Shown here in pieces: positions 46,795-56,414 of a stretch of DNA of 64,000 bases. This DNA comes from Erodium maritimum (lineage: Eukaryota; Streptophyta; Magnoliopsida; Geraniales; Geraniaceae): the NCBI GenBank assembly GCA_963921825.1, contig OY997588.1, positions 14,026,001 through 14,090,000 of the forward strand, in the 5' to 3' direction. A program made the position numbers and the translations under genes. Within the stretch, counting starts at the first letter, position 1; each line of letters begins with the position of its first letter. The notes beneath the pieces were generated by a model. That model worked only from the letters and a program-made list of their open reading frames with translations. It was not told where the DNA came from and ran no database searches.

Positions 46795-47714
46795 CAACTC
46801 CTTACAACCGTCCCAATTATTCGGCCTAAAGCAGCTATCGTCTCAAAACAACGAGACTTGAAATGAAAGATCATAAACAACAAAATGTCTAAACTACCAA
46901 GTCGGCGAAACCAGATCTTCTAGGCCCCGTGCCATTGGAACGATCTGATGTCGGCCAATCTTCGTCTTGAGTCGCCCGGATCTTTCGAAGTAGTGCGGGA
47001 GGCGAGAGTAACGAGTCGATCCGCCACGGTTTGTCCGAGATCGAGGGTCCCGAAGACCCCGATCTATCGTCCTTCCTCCCGGATCCCAGATCCATCTAGG
47101 GAGCAGCAGGCCCCCGCCGGCGATGGGTGACCCCGGGGCGGTAGGCCGCTGCAGATGGAGGGCGGCACGTGGAGCCCGTCTTCCATAGAACGGCAGGGGG
47201 GCCACAGTGGCTACTGGCTCGAAGGCGGGGCCGGTCCGGCGATGCTGGAACGGTAGCGCGAGACGAGGGAGAGACCGTGGCACGACTTGAACGTTGGACG
47301 GCGATCTGTGAGGATAGACCGGCTGCAAAACAACAAAGTAAAACCCATAAATAGGTAGAGTGTACCCATAAATGGGTGTGTGGAGTGCCTTCAAGAGAAT
47401 CCATGGTGGAGCAAGGAAGGAGAAGGAGAGGGGGTGGGAGGGGAGGAGGCTGCGCAGAAAGCGCAACCCCTTATGATTTGGTTAATCTTAAAAGAGTTGT
47501 CAGACCTAGGTTTCTTAGCATCCAAATAAGACTCTTGATGGTTATTATATATTAAGTGATGAGTGGATGAGATTCTAATAAAATTTTTACATATACATTG
47601 AATTGAGAAACTATATTAGGATAAGACTTAGGAACTAACAATAAATATCATTGGTTAATAAGAAATTTAAATGTAGTCAATACAAACTCTCATACTATGA
47701 TAAATCTTAGCTGA

Positions 47715-49071
47715 TATATAGGACATGTGAAATTTTTTATATGCTTTAAAAAAGCGCAGCCTCTCTTCTAGGGTTTTCCCTCTGGCATAAATATGGTTTT
47801 GCGATTCATGGAGGCGGCGACAGCGGTAAGGGCCATCAAGTTTTGTGTCGGCGGTCACCGTGTTTTGAGCAATGAGGATGGGTTCCGGACGGTGAGTTTC
47901 TCCCGACCGTGGTCTCTCCCGTCGTTGACTCGTGAGGGATCATGGTCCACTGGCTCAGCAGCACGGCTCGCGGTGGTGATTGGATCCAGGGAGGGTTGGA
48001 GGTCGGCTTCTCGGCATACAAGGAGGCGAAGAACAGGAACTAGGATGGCAGGGTACCTGGTGGCCGGAGATCGCAGGATCACCTGTCGAACTGCCGGAGT
48101 GGAATGGTAGGACGCCCGAACCGACCGGATGTGGAGAGGTCGATGGATGATTTTCATGTCATGGGGACATACGGTGGTCGGTTGCCGACGACCCCTATTG
48201 AACCGATGTCGGACGATCACCGGTAAGGAATACAGTGGAGACGACATAAGTGAATGAAGCTGGCTAGGGCTCCAAGGGACGGGCCGATGAACTTGGGCCT
48301 CCACCTCCTATCCATGGGCCGAGAGGAGCTGGACCCAAGGGGTGTTGGGCTCGGGGTGGGATCGACTGGCAACCTAAGGCCCGGTCTGGGCCCAAAGGGG
48401 AGTAGGGTCGGAGGAAGGTGGGGTGAAGGCTCTACTCGCGTCGGGTTTGGGAACCGGGTCAGATTGGGTTTTATTTCAGACCCACCAGGTCAAGAACTTG
48501 GGCCAGAGCTTGGACCGAGTATCACACCATGGGCCGACGGGTTGGGTCCAGCCTACGGGCGGGCCAATTTTTCAAAGGTCTCGGGTCCAATTGGGGGTCG
48601 GGCAATTTATGCAGCGATGGGGGGTAGTATGCATCCTCGCCTCACGGAATGATTCTGAAGTGGGCCAGAGGGGGGTTGGCCGGTTACACTACCCTTCTGG
48701 ACGTAAGGTGGCAGCGGTACCATCAAGAACCAGCAAGGTACTTCCCTACTAGCTCGGAGGTCAGCAATCCCGCGTTTAGGTGCCCTATCAATCAAGGGAG
48801 GACGACGCACGCTGACATCTCGGGGGAGTACCTAGTCCACCACAACAAATCTCGACAATGGGTCTGCTCGGCCCTTGCGACCCCGTTTGGAGCCGTTGTA
48901 TCGGTGATCGTCAAGACGCTAACGCAGGTACATCCTCCAGACAACTACAGAATCTATTAGAGCGACTTTACTTTATGTTCTATTGTTAATTTCAATTTCA
49001 TTATTCCAGTATTTGTCGTTTGTAAACACTTTTAATTTATCATATTACCTCGTATTACTCAAAAAAAATGT
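47715..49071 (+). mobile_element. LINE-like element with ORF1 tail
   Basis: Flanked by TAAATCTTAGCTGA (47701-47714) and TAAATCTTAACTGA (49072-49085), 13 of 14 matching. It ends in TTACCTCGTATTACTC followed by an A-run. It contains a GC-rich leader (from about 47755), a glycine- and arginine-rich linker and the ORF1 tail with DVRWQRYHQEP and SEVSNPAFR motifs, homologous to the minus-strand element at 37259-42363. DUF4283, the knuckle and any reverse transcriptase are absent. It lies in intron 1 of the lipase pseudogene, close to exon 1. Confidence 0.72.
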
Positions 49072-49453
49072 TAAATCTTAACTGAGAAATAATCTATTAC
49101 TTATCAACACAAAAAAGATCAAGCAGAGGAAGACATAAAATTGACGAACCTATGAAGAAATTAGGCAGGAAGAGAAGAAAACTTTGGTTAAAAGAGAGCA
49201 GGTTGAGACACATCTCCAAGGCAGAGCCAAGAGAGGCCAAGGGCTTGGCCAAAGAGAAGAGAGCTTTCTGGACAAAAATGGACAGAAATATGAGCCACCG
49301 GCAGTGGAATCTCTCGTGGTTCTTCCCCGGAGAGTCCACAAACTTTCTCTTACCTATGTCGCCGTTAATCAATATCCTGAGAAGATCGAATAGCCCTACT
49401 TCTTCTGCATTAAGCAGCCTGTAGCTACTCGAAAATTCTTTGTTGCAGTTCAT

Positions 49454-49860
49454 GTCTACTCTGAATATCAATGACTAAAGAAATGAGAGTTTATACGGAC
49501 AATAGATGTTGGGAAGGCCATTTGTAGTGTAGCTAATAGAAAAATGGTATTCAATTTTGAAATGAAATCGGGAGATTGGGGTGATCTGTTGTTGTGGTGG
49601 CTGGATACAAGTTCATGCTACATGTTCACAGCGGAACGGTTGCAGCCAAGTTATTGTGGGTTTTTTTTTATGAGACAAAAAAAATATATACTATTTGCAC
49701 GTGTTTTTATTTTATTTGTAACGTGTTTGGTGCACATGATCATTTCTGTGTCCCGACTCAAGAGCATGATGCTTTTCCGGATTTGCTGTTTGTGTTTTCA
49801 ACTTTTGTACCTAATTAAAGAGAGGAATGACTGCAGGCTGCAGCCAAGTATTATTCATAC
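49454..49860 (-). promoter_or_regulatory. Fossil promoter of the lipase pseudogene
   Basis: A TATA-like GTATAAAC on the minus strand (about 49489-49496) lies some 40 bp before the ATG. The upstream 350 bp align by eye with the region upstream of the intact copy at 55507, including the GATGTTGGGA, GTGGTGGCTGGATA and TTTGCACGTG blocks in the same order. The duplication therefore included the promoter. Confidence 0.65.
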
Positions 49861-49949
49861 TAGTAAGTCTATTACGGACAAATAAATATTTGTTTTGAGT
49901 ATTCATTAATTTAAATTCAAATACATCTGAACACATTAAGAATAAATCT

Positions 49950-50395
49950 CTGACCACGAAGATCAAACAAAAGACACTATAATGTCATAGTTCTTTTCAT
50001 ATTATACCCGTAGATGGTATTGAATGGTATGCCACAGAGGCTACATAATAAAATTAAATTTAAACGAAGTTGACTATGGCTGCTCGAGGTCTTGCCTAAA
50101 CGCTGCATGCACAATAGAGTATGACCGAACCTGCTATCATCCACTTCTTCGGGAGGCAAGGCTTTAACCAGGGACCCCTTCTAGGGCCAGTCCCTAGAGC
50201 ACTGGATTTCTTTCATTCCTCCATGCGGGAATGCTTTCCCGCCCGCTCTTGGTCCTCCTGGGGTTCACCAATAGAACCCCGTTCCACTCCCCCAACTCCT
50301 GCCCCTATATCAGACCCAGACACAAGTCCAGATCCACTTCTACCTATGTGCCCAGGCAGAGTCGGGGTGTCAGGCTTCCGACCACCAGAATGTAC
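49950..50395 (-). pseudogene. LINE ORF1 tail fragment
   Basis: The reverse complement of this block matches the ORF1 tail at about 6990-7330 in order: GGGAGTGGAACGGGGTTCT, ATGGAGGAATGAAAG, GTGCTCTAGGGACTGGCCCT, then the GGTTCGGTC...CAGCG tail. A short open frame (VDDSRFGHTLLCMQRLGK) is all that remains. It is 5'-truncated, and I found no target duplication. Confidence 0.75.
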
Positions 50396-50399
50396 TTAA

Positions 50400-50886
50400 T
50401 CAATCAACGTTTTTCTCATAAGTACTCCAAAATCAAATACCTCATATTCACTATACAATCAAAAGTAAAGAGTACGCTGACGATATTAATTGATAAATAA
50501 TATTTATTGAGAGTGGAATATATATGTCAAGGCTATCTTTCATCATCAAAGCAAGAAGTTTCAAAAGTATCACGATTTTAGGATAGAAAAATCATCTCAA
50601 ATCCCGAACATGCGTACACCAATTTCCAAATCATGATAATTGAGGATGAACGTGATACATGTGTAGGCTATTGTGAGATCATTGATGGTAATAAAACCTT
50701 TTCAACGCCGACACTCACAATCCACCATAGGCAATCAAATAGTTTTCCGTGGCACGAAAACAATACATGTTTGATTGAATGAGTCACATGAACTCGAGAA
50801 CAATCTCATTCAACATGTACACGAGCGATATAGAGACCGTATTAAGTTGTAGCATCCGTTACTTTGAATTTGTCTTTAATTTACTA
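50400..50886. other. Intergenic DNA
   Basis: Nothing recognisable on either strand. Confidence 0.45.
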
Positions 50887-51269
50887 TTTATTAAAGGGTA
50901 AACTTCATCTCACTACCCTAAAAAAACTTAAATTCCTACCCACTACCCTAACCAAACTTAGTTTCACCTCACTACCCTAACGAAACTTTTAATGTCAATT
51001 TAATACCTACCGTTAATTTTCCATCCATTTGGATGGAAAATAGTCATGTGCTATGCACGTGACCTTAACTTTTTTTCAAAATTCCGTTTTTGCCCTTTAA
51101 TCCCTTGAAACCCTAACCTTTTACCCTCTCCACCTCTTTGTCTCTCATTTCTTCTCAGCCACCCATTAATGTGTCTCTTATCTTCATCCTCACAACTACA
51201 CACACACAAGTCACCACACCAAACTCTACGCCCCCCCCCCCCCCCCCCATCATCTTCTTCACCCTAGGC

Positions 51270-51462
51270 TCCGGCGAGCTCTGCTCCAAGAACCTCAACA
51301 TGCAGTTGAAGATCCAAAGCGGCGATCACGACTACGCCGACATCTCCTACGTCTTCGATGACCCTTTCTTCATCCTCGACATGTTCAATTCCAGTCCGAC
51401 GCGACCCTCGACGAGGCTTACTACACAATCGGGTAGAGCCATCACCGTCGTTCATCCTCGAC
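51270..51462 (+). pseudogene. Captured fragment of a berberine-bridge-enzyme-like gene
   Basis: The frame reads LCSKNLNMQLKIQSG, then DHDYADISYV, then PFFILDMFN. After a frameshift near 51395 it continues ATLDEAYYTIG. This matches the FAD-binding (PCMH) N-terminal region of plant BBE-like oxidases, whose family pattern is R-SGGHDYEG-SYVS, PF-ILD-FN and AGATLGE-YY. The glycine before the FAD-linked histidine is replaced by aspartate (SGDHD for SGGHD). Only about 65 of roughly 530 residues are present, so it has no enzyme function. Confidence 0.8.
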
Positions 51463-52079
51463 CGAGTACGGGGTAGAGCCACCGGCGCCCAAAATCCTCT
51501 TTCTCTCTCTATGGATTCTGGGTTTGGTGAATGGGGATTTAGGGCTTTTTGAGTTACGGGTTGATTGAGAATTTATGGGTTTGAGGAGGATGGAGGTCAG
51601 AGTTGGTTCACCGGTTTCTTGTGCGGGTAAGTCAGATTTGGTGCTGGGGAGGGGAAATTGATGGGGTTCTGGCTTGATTTTCCTTTTCTGTGAGCTCGAA
51701 CAACATGAATCGAAGCTGATTTGTGGGTTGAAGTTGAATCGAAGCTGATTTTCCTTTCCTTGTCTTATTATGATGTATGAGGATATTAAGTTGGGGATGA
51801 AGTTGTGTATGTATGAGATGAGTTGGGGATGAAGCTGTGTAGATGAGTTTTAATTCAAATGTATGTAGATGAGTTTTTTTGATTCAAAAGTTTGGGATGA
51901 AGCTGTTTATGTACTTTTAATTTAGATGTATGTAGATGAGTTTTTTTTTCCAGTTCTGTTCATTCAGATGTAATTCAGATGTATGTTGACAAGTTGGGGA
52001 TGAAGCTGTGTTGTAGTTGAATCGAAGCTGTGGATGATGATGGGTTTGTAACAACTTGATATTTAGATAGATTTGTAAT

Positions 52080-52470
52080 TAAATTTGATTTTCAAAATAA
52101 AAATTGATTTAAAAATAATAAAATCTGCTTTTTAAAAATAAACTCTAATTTTTAAAAATAAAATATATTTTTTTAAAAAATAAAATTACTTTTTAAAAAT
52201 AAAATCTAATGTTTTAAAAAAATTTGATTTTTTTTAAAATAAAAAATAAATTTTAAAAAAAAATCTGATTTTTTTAAATAAAATATTAATTTTCAAAATA
52301 AAACTAATTTAAAAAAAAAATCTGATTTTTTTAAAATAAAAACTAAATTTTAAAAAATAAAACCTGATTTTTTTTAAATAAAATATTAATTTTTCAAATA
52401 AAAAACTAATTTTTAAAAATAAAATCTCATTTTATTAAAAAAAAACTGATTAATTATAAAATAAATAAAT
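52080..52470. repeat. A/T-rich degenerate repeat inside the Mutator-like element
   Basis: Repeated motifs of the form AAAATAAAATCTGATTTTTT, about 25-35 bp per unit. The stretch is almost free of G and C. Confidence 0.8.
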
Positions 52471-52777
52471 AAAAAGAATATTTGAAAACCAATGGCATGC
52501 CTTTGAAAATTTGAGTGTTAGTGAGAGGTATTTTGGACTTTTTACCATTTTTCATCCAAAAATGGATGTCAAGTTGACGGCGGGTATGAAAGTGCAACTA
52601 AAAGTTTCGTTAGGGTAGTGGGTTGGAATTTATGTTTTTTTTAGGATAGTGAGATGAAGTTTACCCTTTATTAAATTATATGTTACTCAAGTACTTTGGT
52701 ATTAAAATTTCATATCAATTAAGAAAAAATATATACCCTAAGAAATAACACCCAGGATTTGTTCCAACAAACAAGCT

Positions 52778-55507
52778 CTAAACATTACGGTCCTTGTAGG
52801 GTAGAAATAAGTCCGGAGACGCTAATCGTGTAGCATTAACATAATCATACGTAGAATGAGCTGAGACACCTGGTACTACCAATCCAATTACTCTGAATGC
52901 CTTCATGAACGATGCTTCATTATACTCTGCGCCCATTGTGTACTTTATCGCAAAGCTTCTTATCAGCTCCCAACATGAATTTAACACCATTGGTATAACC
53001 CTTACAGGTGAGAAATAGTTCTTATTTGGCTCTTCAACAACAATCTGCAACAATAGTTAGTAAAGATAATTAGTTTGTGTTTACAATCAAAATCAATATA
53101 TATATATGTACTCAATAGTATTTAGTGTAAGACCCATATATAAATCGGGCAACCATGGGTCCTAACCCCCTTGAGTTTTGTTTTGTCGATCTTAACTGAG
53201 CTTGACATTTCCTTACGCTTCCCATTGTGACATTCCCATTATTTGCGCAAACTTAACATTTTCCGTCTATTTTGACGATTTCATTGAAAAAAATGTTACT
53301 GTGCACGTGACCAACACATGTCAAAAGTCTAACGGAATCCGTTAAAATAGACGAAAATTGTTAGTTTTCACAAAAAGGTCAAGCGTAGTTGGGAAGTGAA
53401 CGGAAAGATCAGGCCCAATTAGGATCTCCAAAACAAACCTCAGCGGGCTAGGACCCATGGTTTCTCCTATATAAATATATACCTTGCCCATATAGGAGCT
53501 ATCGTGGTATATGCAAGTCCCGAAATGCTTGAACATGAGAGCGGAGTCATCCATGGGCAATCTAGGAACCATGTCATTGCAGTACACAAACCTCAGATAC
53601 TTGACACTGTGCTCTTTCAACTTCTTCTCCATGAACTGCCCGAACTTGCCATCCCCAACCCTAGGCTGTCCGAAAGTGTACACTCCCTCCATCCTCTCCA
53701 GCAACTCTTTCTCCTCGTGAAGGATCAATATCGCCGGAAACAGAACCGCCAGAGCCCCGCCCAGGCTATGTCCGGTGACTACAAACTTGGCTCTCTTGTT
53801 TTGCTTCAAAAGCTCCCTCAGCTTCTCTCTGATGGCATAGTAAGCTGGTGGGGCCGGTGGGTGAGTTTCGTCACCTTCAAATGAATACTCCTCGGGCCAG
53901 CCTGTGCTTTTCTGTAACCCTAGAGCTTTCATGAACCCTCCATGGAGCTTCCCAACTCCACAGATTTTGTACCAAGAAATATCGAAATCTGAAGCCCAAT
54001 CTTCTGCATCAAATGGCGATGTCCCTCTAAAGGCCACAACTATCGTGTCTTCATCTGAGCTTTTCTCGTAAAACATTGAAGCTTGTGTTGTCGCCTTTTT
54101 CCTATAAGCTGAAAATAAACAAATTTTTATAAATAAATTAACAAATTTCAGATACAAACATTGTACTTACTAAAGTTTCAAACAAATCATCATGTAGTTT
54201 ATAGTTTAAGTAAACCCTTTTTTTTATCAGGGAAATACTAGGAAATCCTGTTTTAATTTAATCTAATCCATTATTTATACATATTCCCAAACAAGTGTAC
54301 TGAACCCTAAGGATAGGTGAGACGTGAAGAGTTCTTTATAATCGGACTAATCTAAATGAATAGTTCAAATGAAACTTATTATAGCAAACATTAATATTCT
54401 GGTTGAACTCGTTACCATTCCAGAAGTCAAAAGATCCCAAAAACTCCATCTTCCAGAGATCTTCAACGACAGTTCGGACGAAAGCAGGATTCTCGTAGGA
54501 AAGTTTAGAAGCCATCATGGAGAGCGCAGGATAGTATCTGCTATCTCCATGCTTGATGCTACTGTCCAATGCCAACCTTCTATCTTGATTTCCAATAAAT
54601 GATATAAACGTTGATGATGTTTTGTCTGGTATCACCACTTTCCCTGTAACCAACAATATCAATCGATAATCAGTAACTTACAATTATTTTTTGTTTATCA
54701 AGTTTAAGTTATTTCAAAAAAAAAAATCCTTAACTAAACATGCTTTGGTAGCTGCTTAACTATTTAAAACAAATTTCACCATACTTTACAGATGTAAAGC
54801 ACAAACCAAGTTGGATGAAAATATTTACGTGGGAGAGTAACAGCCAAATTAGTTGCTTTACAATCTGGCTTTACATAATATAATCCACCTAATACATTAT
54901 CATTAGCTCGTTTAAACATATGATATTGGGTTCGATCTGTACGTATCTTCTTGATAAGACTAATTGTACAAAATTTCGTATAATTAATTGTATACAAAAT
55001 TGATCAGCTTAGCTGTGTGAGCTGTTTATTAAATCAAACACGATATCAACTTAATTGTAAGGTGAGATTTTAATATATTTATTAAATGCTGAAAGAATTA
55101 AAATACCTATACCCTAATCTTATATTAAATTTCAGTATACCTGATAACTCAAACTTGTATATAAAAAAACTAAAGATGTAGAACCCAAAATTAGTAAACC
55201 AACCTCTAAAGAAATTAAGCAGGAGGACTAGAAAATTTTGGTTACAATAGAGGAGGTTGAGGCACATCTCCAAGGCAGAGCCAAGAGAAGCCATGGGATT
55301 GGCCGAGAACAAGAGAGCTTTCTGGACCAGGATGGACAGAAATATGAGCCACCGGCGGTGGAATGTCTCGTCGTTCTTCCCCGGAGCGTCGACGAATTTT
55401 CTCTGATCTATGTCGCCGTGAAACAGTATGTGGAAAAGATCGAAAAGTCCGACTTCGTCTGCATTAAGCAGCATGTAGCTGCTAGAAAAACCCTTGTTGC
55501 ATTTCAT
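52778..55507 (-). CDS. OBL1-like: Triacylglycerol lipase, OBL1-like, class 3
   Basis: An alpha/beta-hydrolase that, by family, hydrolyses triacylglycerol at oil bodies. Four exons: 55507-55204, 54643-54416, 54108-53483, 53044-52778. They total 1425 nt, 474 aa, in consistent phase with GT/AG borders. I chose the ATG at 55507 because all three copies align there (M-x-C-[ND]-K) and it is the first ATG downstream of the TATA box. The N-terminus has a hydrophobic stretch ([15 protein letters not shown], around 53-67) that could anchor it to membrane or oil body. VAFRGT gives the oxyanion region (about 202-207). GHSLGG has nucleophile Ser292. FGQPRVGD has Asp330. The likely catalytic His is 449 in VPGVSAH. 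All key residues are present. Intron 3 carries a MITE close to the exon 3 donor. It is a paralogue of the gene at 60345 and the pseudogene at 42598. Confidence 0.93.
53146..53467. mobile_element. Mutator-like MITE in lipase intron 3
   Basis: 322 bp with a perfect 9-bp duplication TATATAAAT (53137-53145 and 53468-53476). Inverted ends of about 85-100 bp start CGGGCAACCATGGGTCCTA on the left and, in reverse, GGAGAAACCATGGGTCCTA. It lies about 15 bp from the exon 3 splice donor. A different family from the two MITEs at 58248 and 60682. Confidence 0.88.
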
Positions 55508-55870
55508 GGCTATTGTGAATATTAGTGAACTGTAAATTAGTTTCTTTGATGGCACAAAGCCAGTATTAAAGAGAGGTTGATATATATAGACAAGCGGATG
55601 TTGGGATAATGATGTGTAGTTAGTAAATATATAATAGTATTCAAAATTGGGAGAAGAGTGTGGGGATCAATTGTGGTGGCTGGATATATGAGTTCGTGTT
55701 GACGCGGTAACGATTAAGTCATCGTCAATCTTCCAAGGGAGCAAGTGGATGGTGGGGTATGTTTTTACTAATTATTGATTATTTAGAAACAAAAACAATA
55801 TAACATTTGCACGTGTTTTTTTTTCTTTTTCCAGCGTGTTCGGTACATTATGATCCTTTCTTTGTCCCTA
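55508..55870 (-). promoter_or_regulatory. Promoter of the lipase gene at 52778-55507
   Basis: A TATA box reads CTATATATA on the minus strand (about 55581-55590), some 75-80 bp before the ATG. A TTTGCACGTG G-box-like site (around 55805-55814) and the GTGGTGGCTGGATA block are shared with the pseudogene copy's upstream region. Confidence 0.6.
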
Positions 55871-56045
55871 ATTATGGGCAGGTAGGATGCTTCCCTGAAC
55901 TTGATCTTTGTGTTTTTAATTATAATGATGTTTGTGTTTTTAACTCTAAAGAGAGCAAAGACTAAGAGCGCGTGAATTGTGTGAGGTTTTGATTCACGAT
56001 CCATTAGACATCGTGAATTGCGAGTTGTATGATGTGAAACGTATT
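55871..56045. other. Region left of the SINE pair
   Basis: Contains short repeated GTGAATTG and GATTCACGA motifs that continue beyond the SINE pair at about 56440-56490 in inverted form. It may be the left edge of a foldback element or of the Harbinger remnant that follows. Confidence 0.35.
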
Positions 56046-56414
56046 TATAACACCCCGTCGCGTCCCACACAGGGCCCCAAGCGTGGTGATGTTAGGTCTG
56101 CAGGCCAATATACCCCAACCCCTCTGGTGTATTGTCCAAAAACAAATACCAACCTAGGTTGTTGGTGAGACTTGAACCCAAGACCTTACCCTTTATACCA
56201 TTTCCTTGAGTGATGCTATCACCAATTGAGCTGCAATTGGTGATAGCATCACTCAAGGAAATGCTATAAAGGGTGAGGTCTTGGGTTCAAGTCTCACCAA
56301 CAACCTAGGTTGGTATTTGTCTTTGGACAATACACCAGAGGGGTTGGGGTGTATTGGGCTGCAGACCTAACATCGTCGCGCGTGGGGCCCTGTGTGGGAC
56401 GGCGAGGTGTTATA
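56046..56414. repeat. Two head-to-head SINEs forming a 180-bp palindrome
   Basis: The arms 56046-56228 and 56234-56414 are inverted copies, about 90% identical by eye, separated by only 5 bases (AGCTG). Each arm is a tRNA-derived SINE-like unit. The right arm has an A-box-like region near 56228-56248 and a B box GGTTCAAGTC at 56284-56293. The left arm has the mirror B box at 56169-56178. Transcripts across it would form a long hairpin. Confidence 0.85.

Larger units (their letters stand above)
43645..47536 (-). mobile_element. Short LINE-like element in lipase intron, split by a solo LTR
   Basis: A perfect 16-bp duplication GATGGTTATTATATAT flanks it (43629-43644 and 47537-47552). On the minus strand it ends with a CTCCGATTACCGTTTCAAAAAA tail (around 43650), typical of non-LTR elements. 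Its GC-rich leader (about 47466 down to 46895) shares the GCGCAGCCTCYTC motif with the element at 47715. Without the LTR it is only about 0.9 kb and encodes no recognisable ORF1 or reverse transcriptase. It is an internally deleted, non-autonomous copy. Confidence 0.85.
42598..49453 (-). pseudogene. OBL1-like lipase pseudogene, gutted and intron-expanded
   Basis: The remains follow the 4-exon plan of the two intact copies. Exon 1 (49453-49150, 304 nt) is the same length as in both intact genes and still open. Exon 2 (43242-43043) has lost 28 nt relative to the copy at 54416-54643, which shifts the frame. Of exon 3 (about 626 nt, the catalytic exon) only about 40 nt survive (42922 to about 42885), joined to a scrambled copy of the start of exon 4. 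Exon 4 (42827-42598) is diverged. GHSLGG, the oxyanion region and the aspartate motif are all gone. Intron 1 is about 5.9 kb because it holds a LINE (43645-47536) with a nested solo LTR and a second LINE (47715-49071). It cannot make an active lipase. Confidence 0.92.
50896..52666. mobile_element. Mutator-like element with captured gene fragment (Pack-MULE type)
   Basis: A perfect 9-bp duplication TTTATTAAA flanks it (50887-50895 and 52667-52675). The ends are long inverted repeats of roughly 120 bp (left GGGTAAACTTCATCTCAC, right its reverse complement, followed by repeated CACTACCCTAA blocks). Length, duplication size and long inverted repeats are typical of Mutator-like elements. There is no transposase. 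The interior holds a fragment resembling a berberine bridge enzyme gene (51270-51462), a C run (about 51230-51248) and an A/T-rich stretch. Confidence 0.93.

Noticed and set aside
46894-47466. 190-codon minus-strand frame
   Set aside because: Lies in the GC-rich leader of a short LINE-like element with a clear target duplication; no domain recognised.
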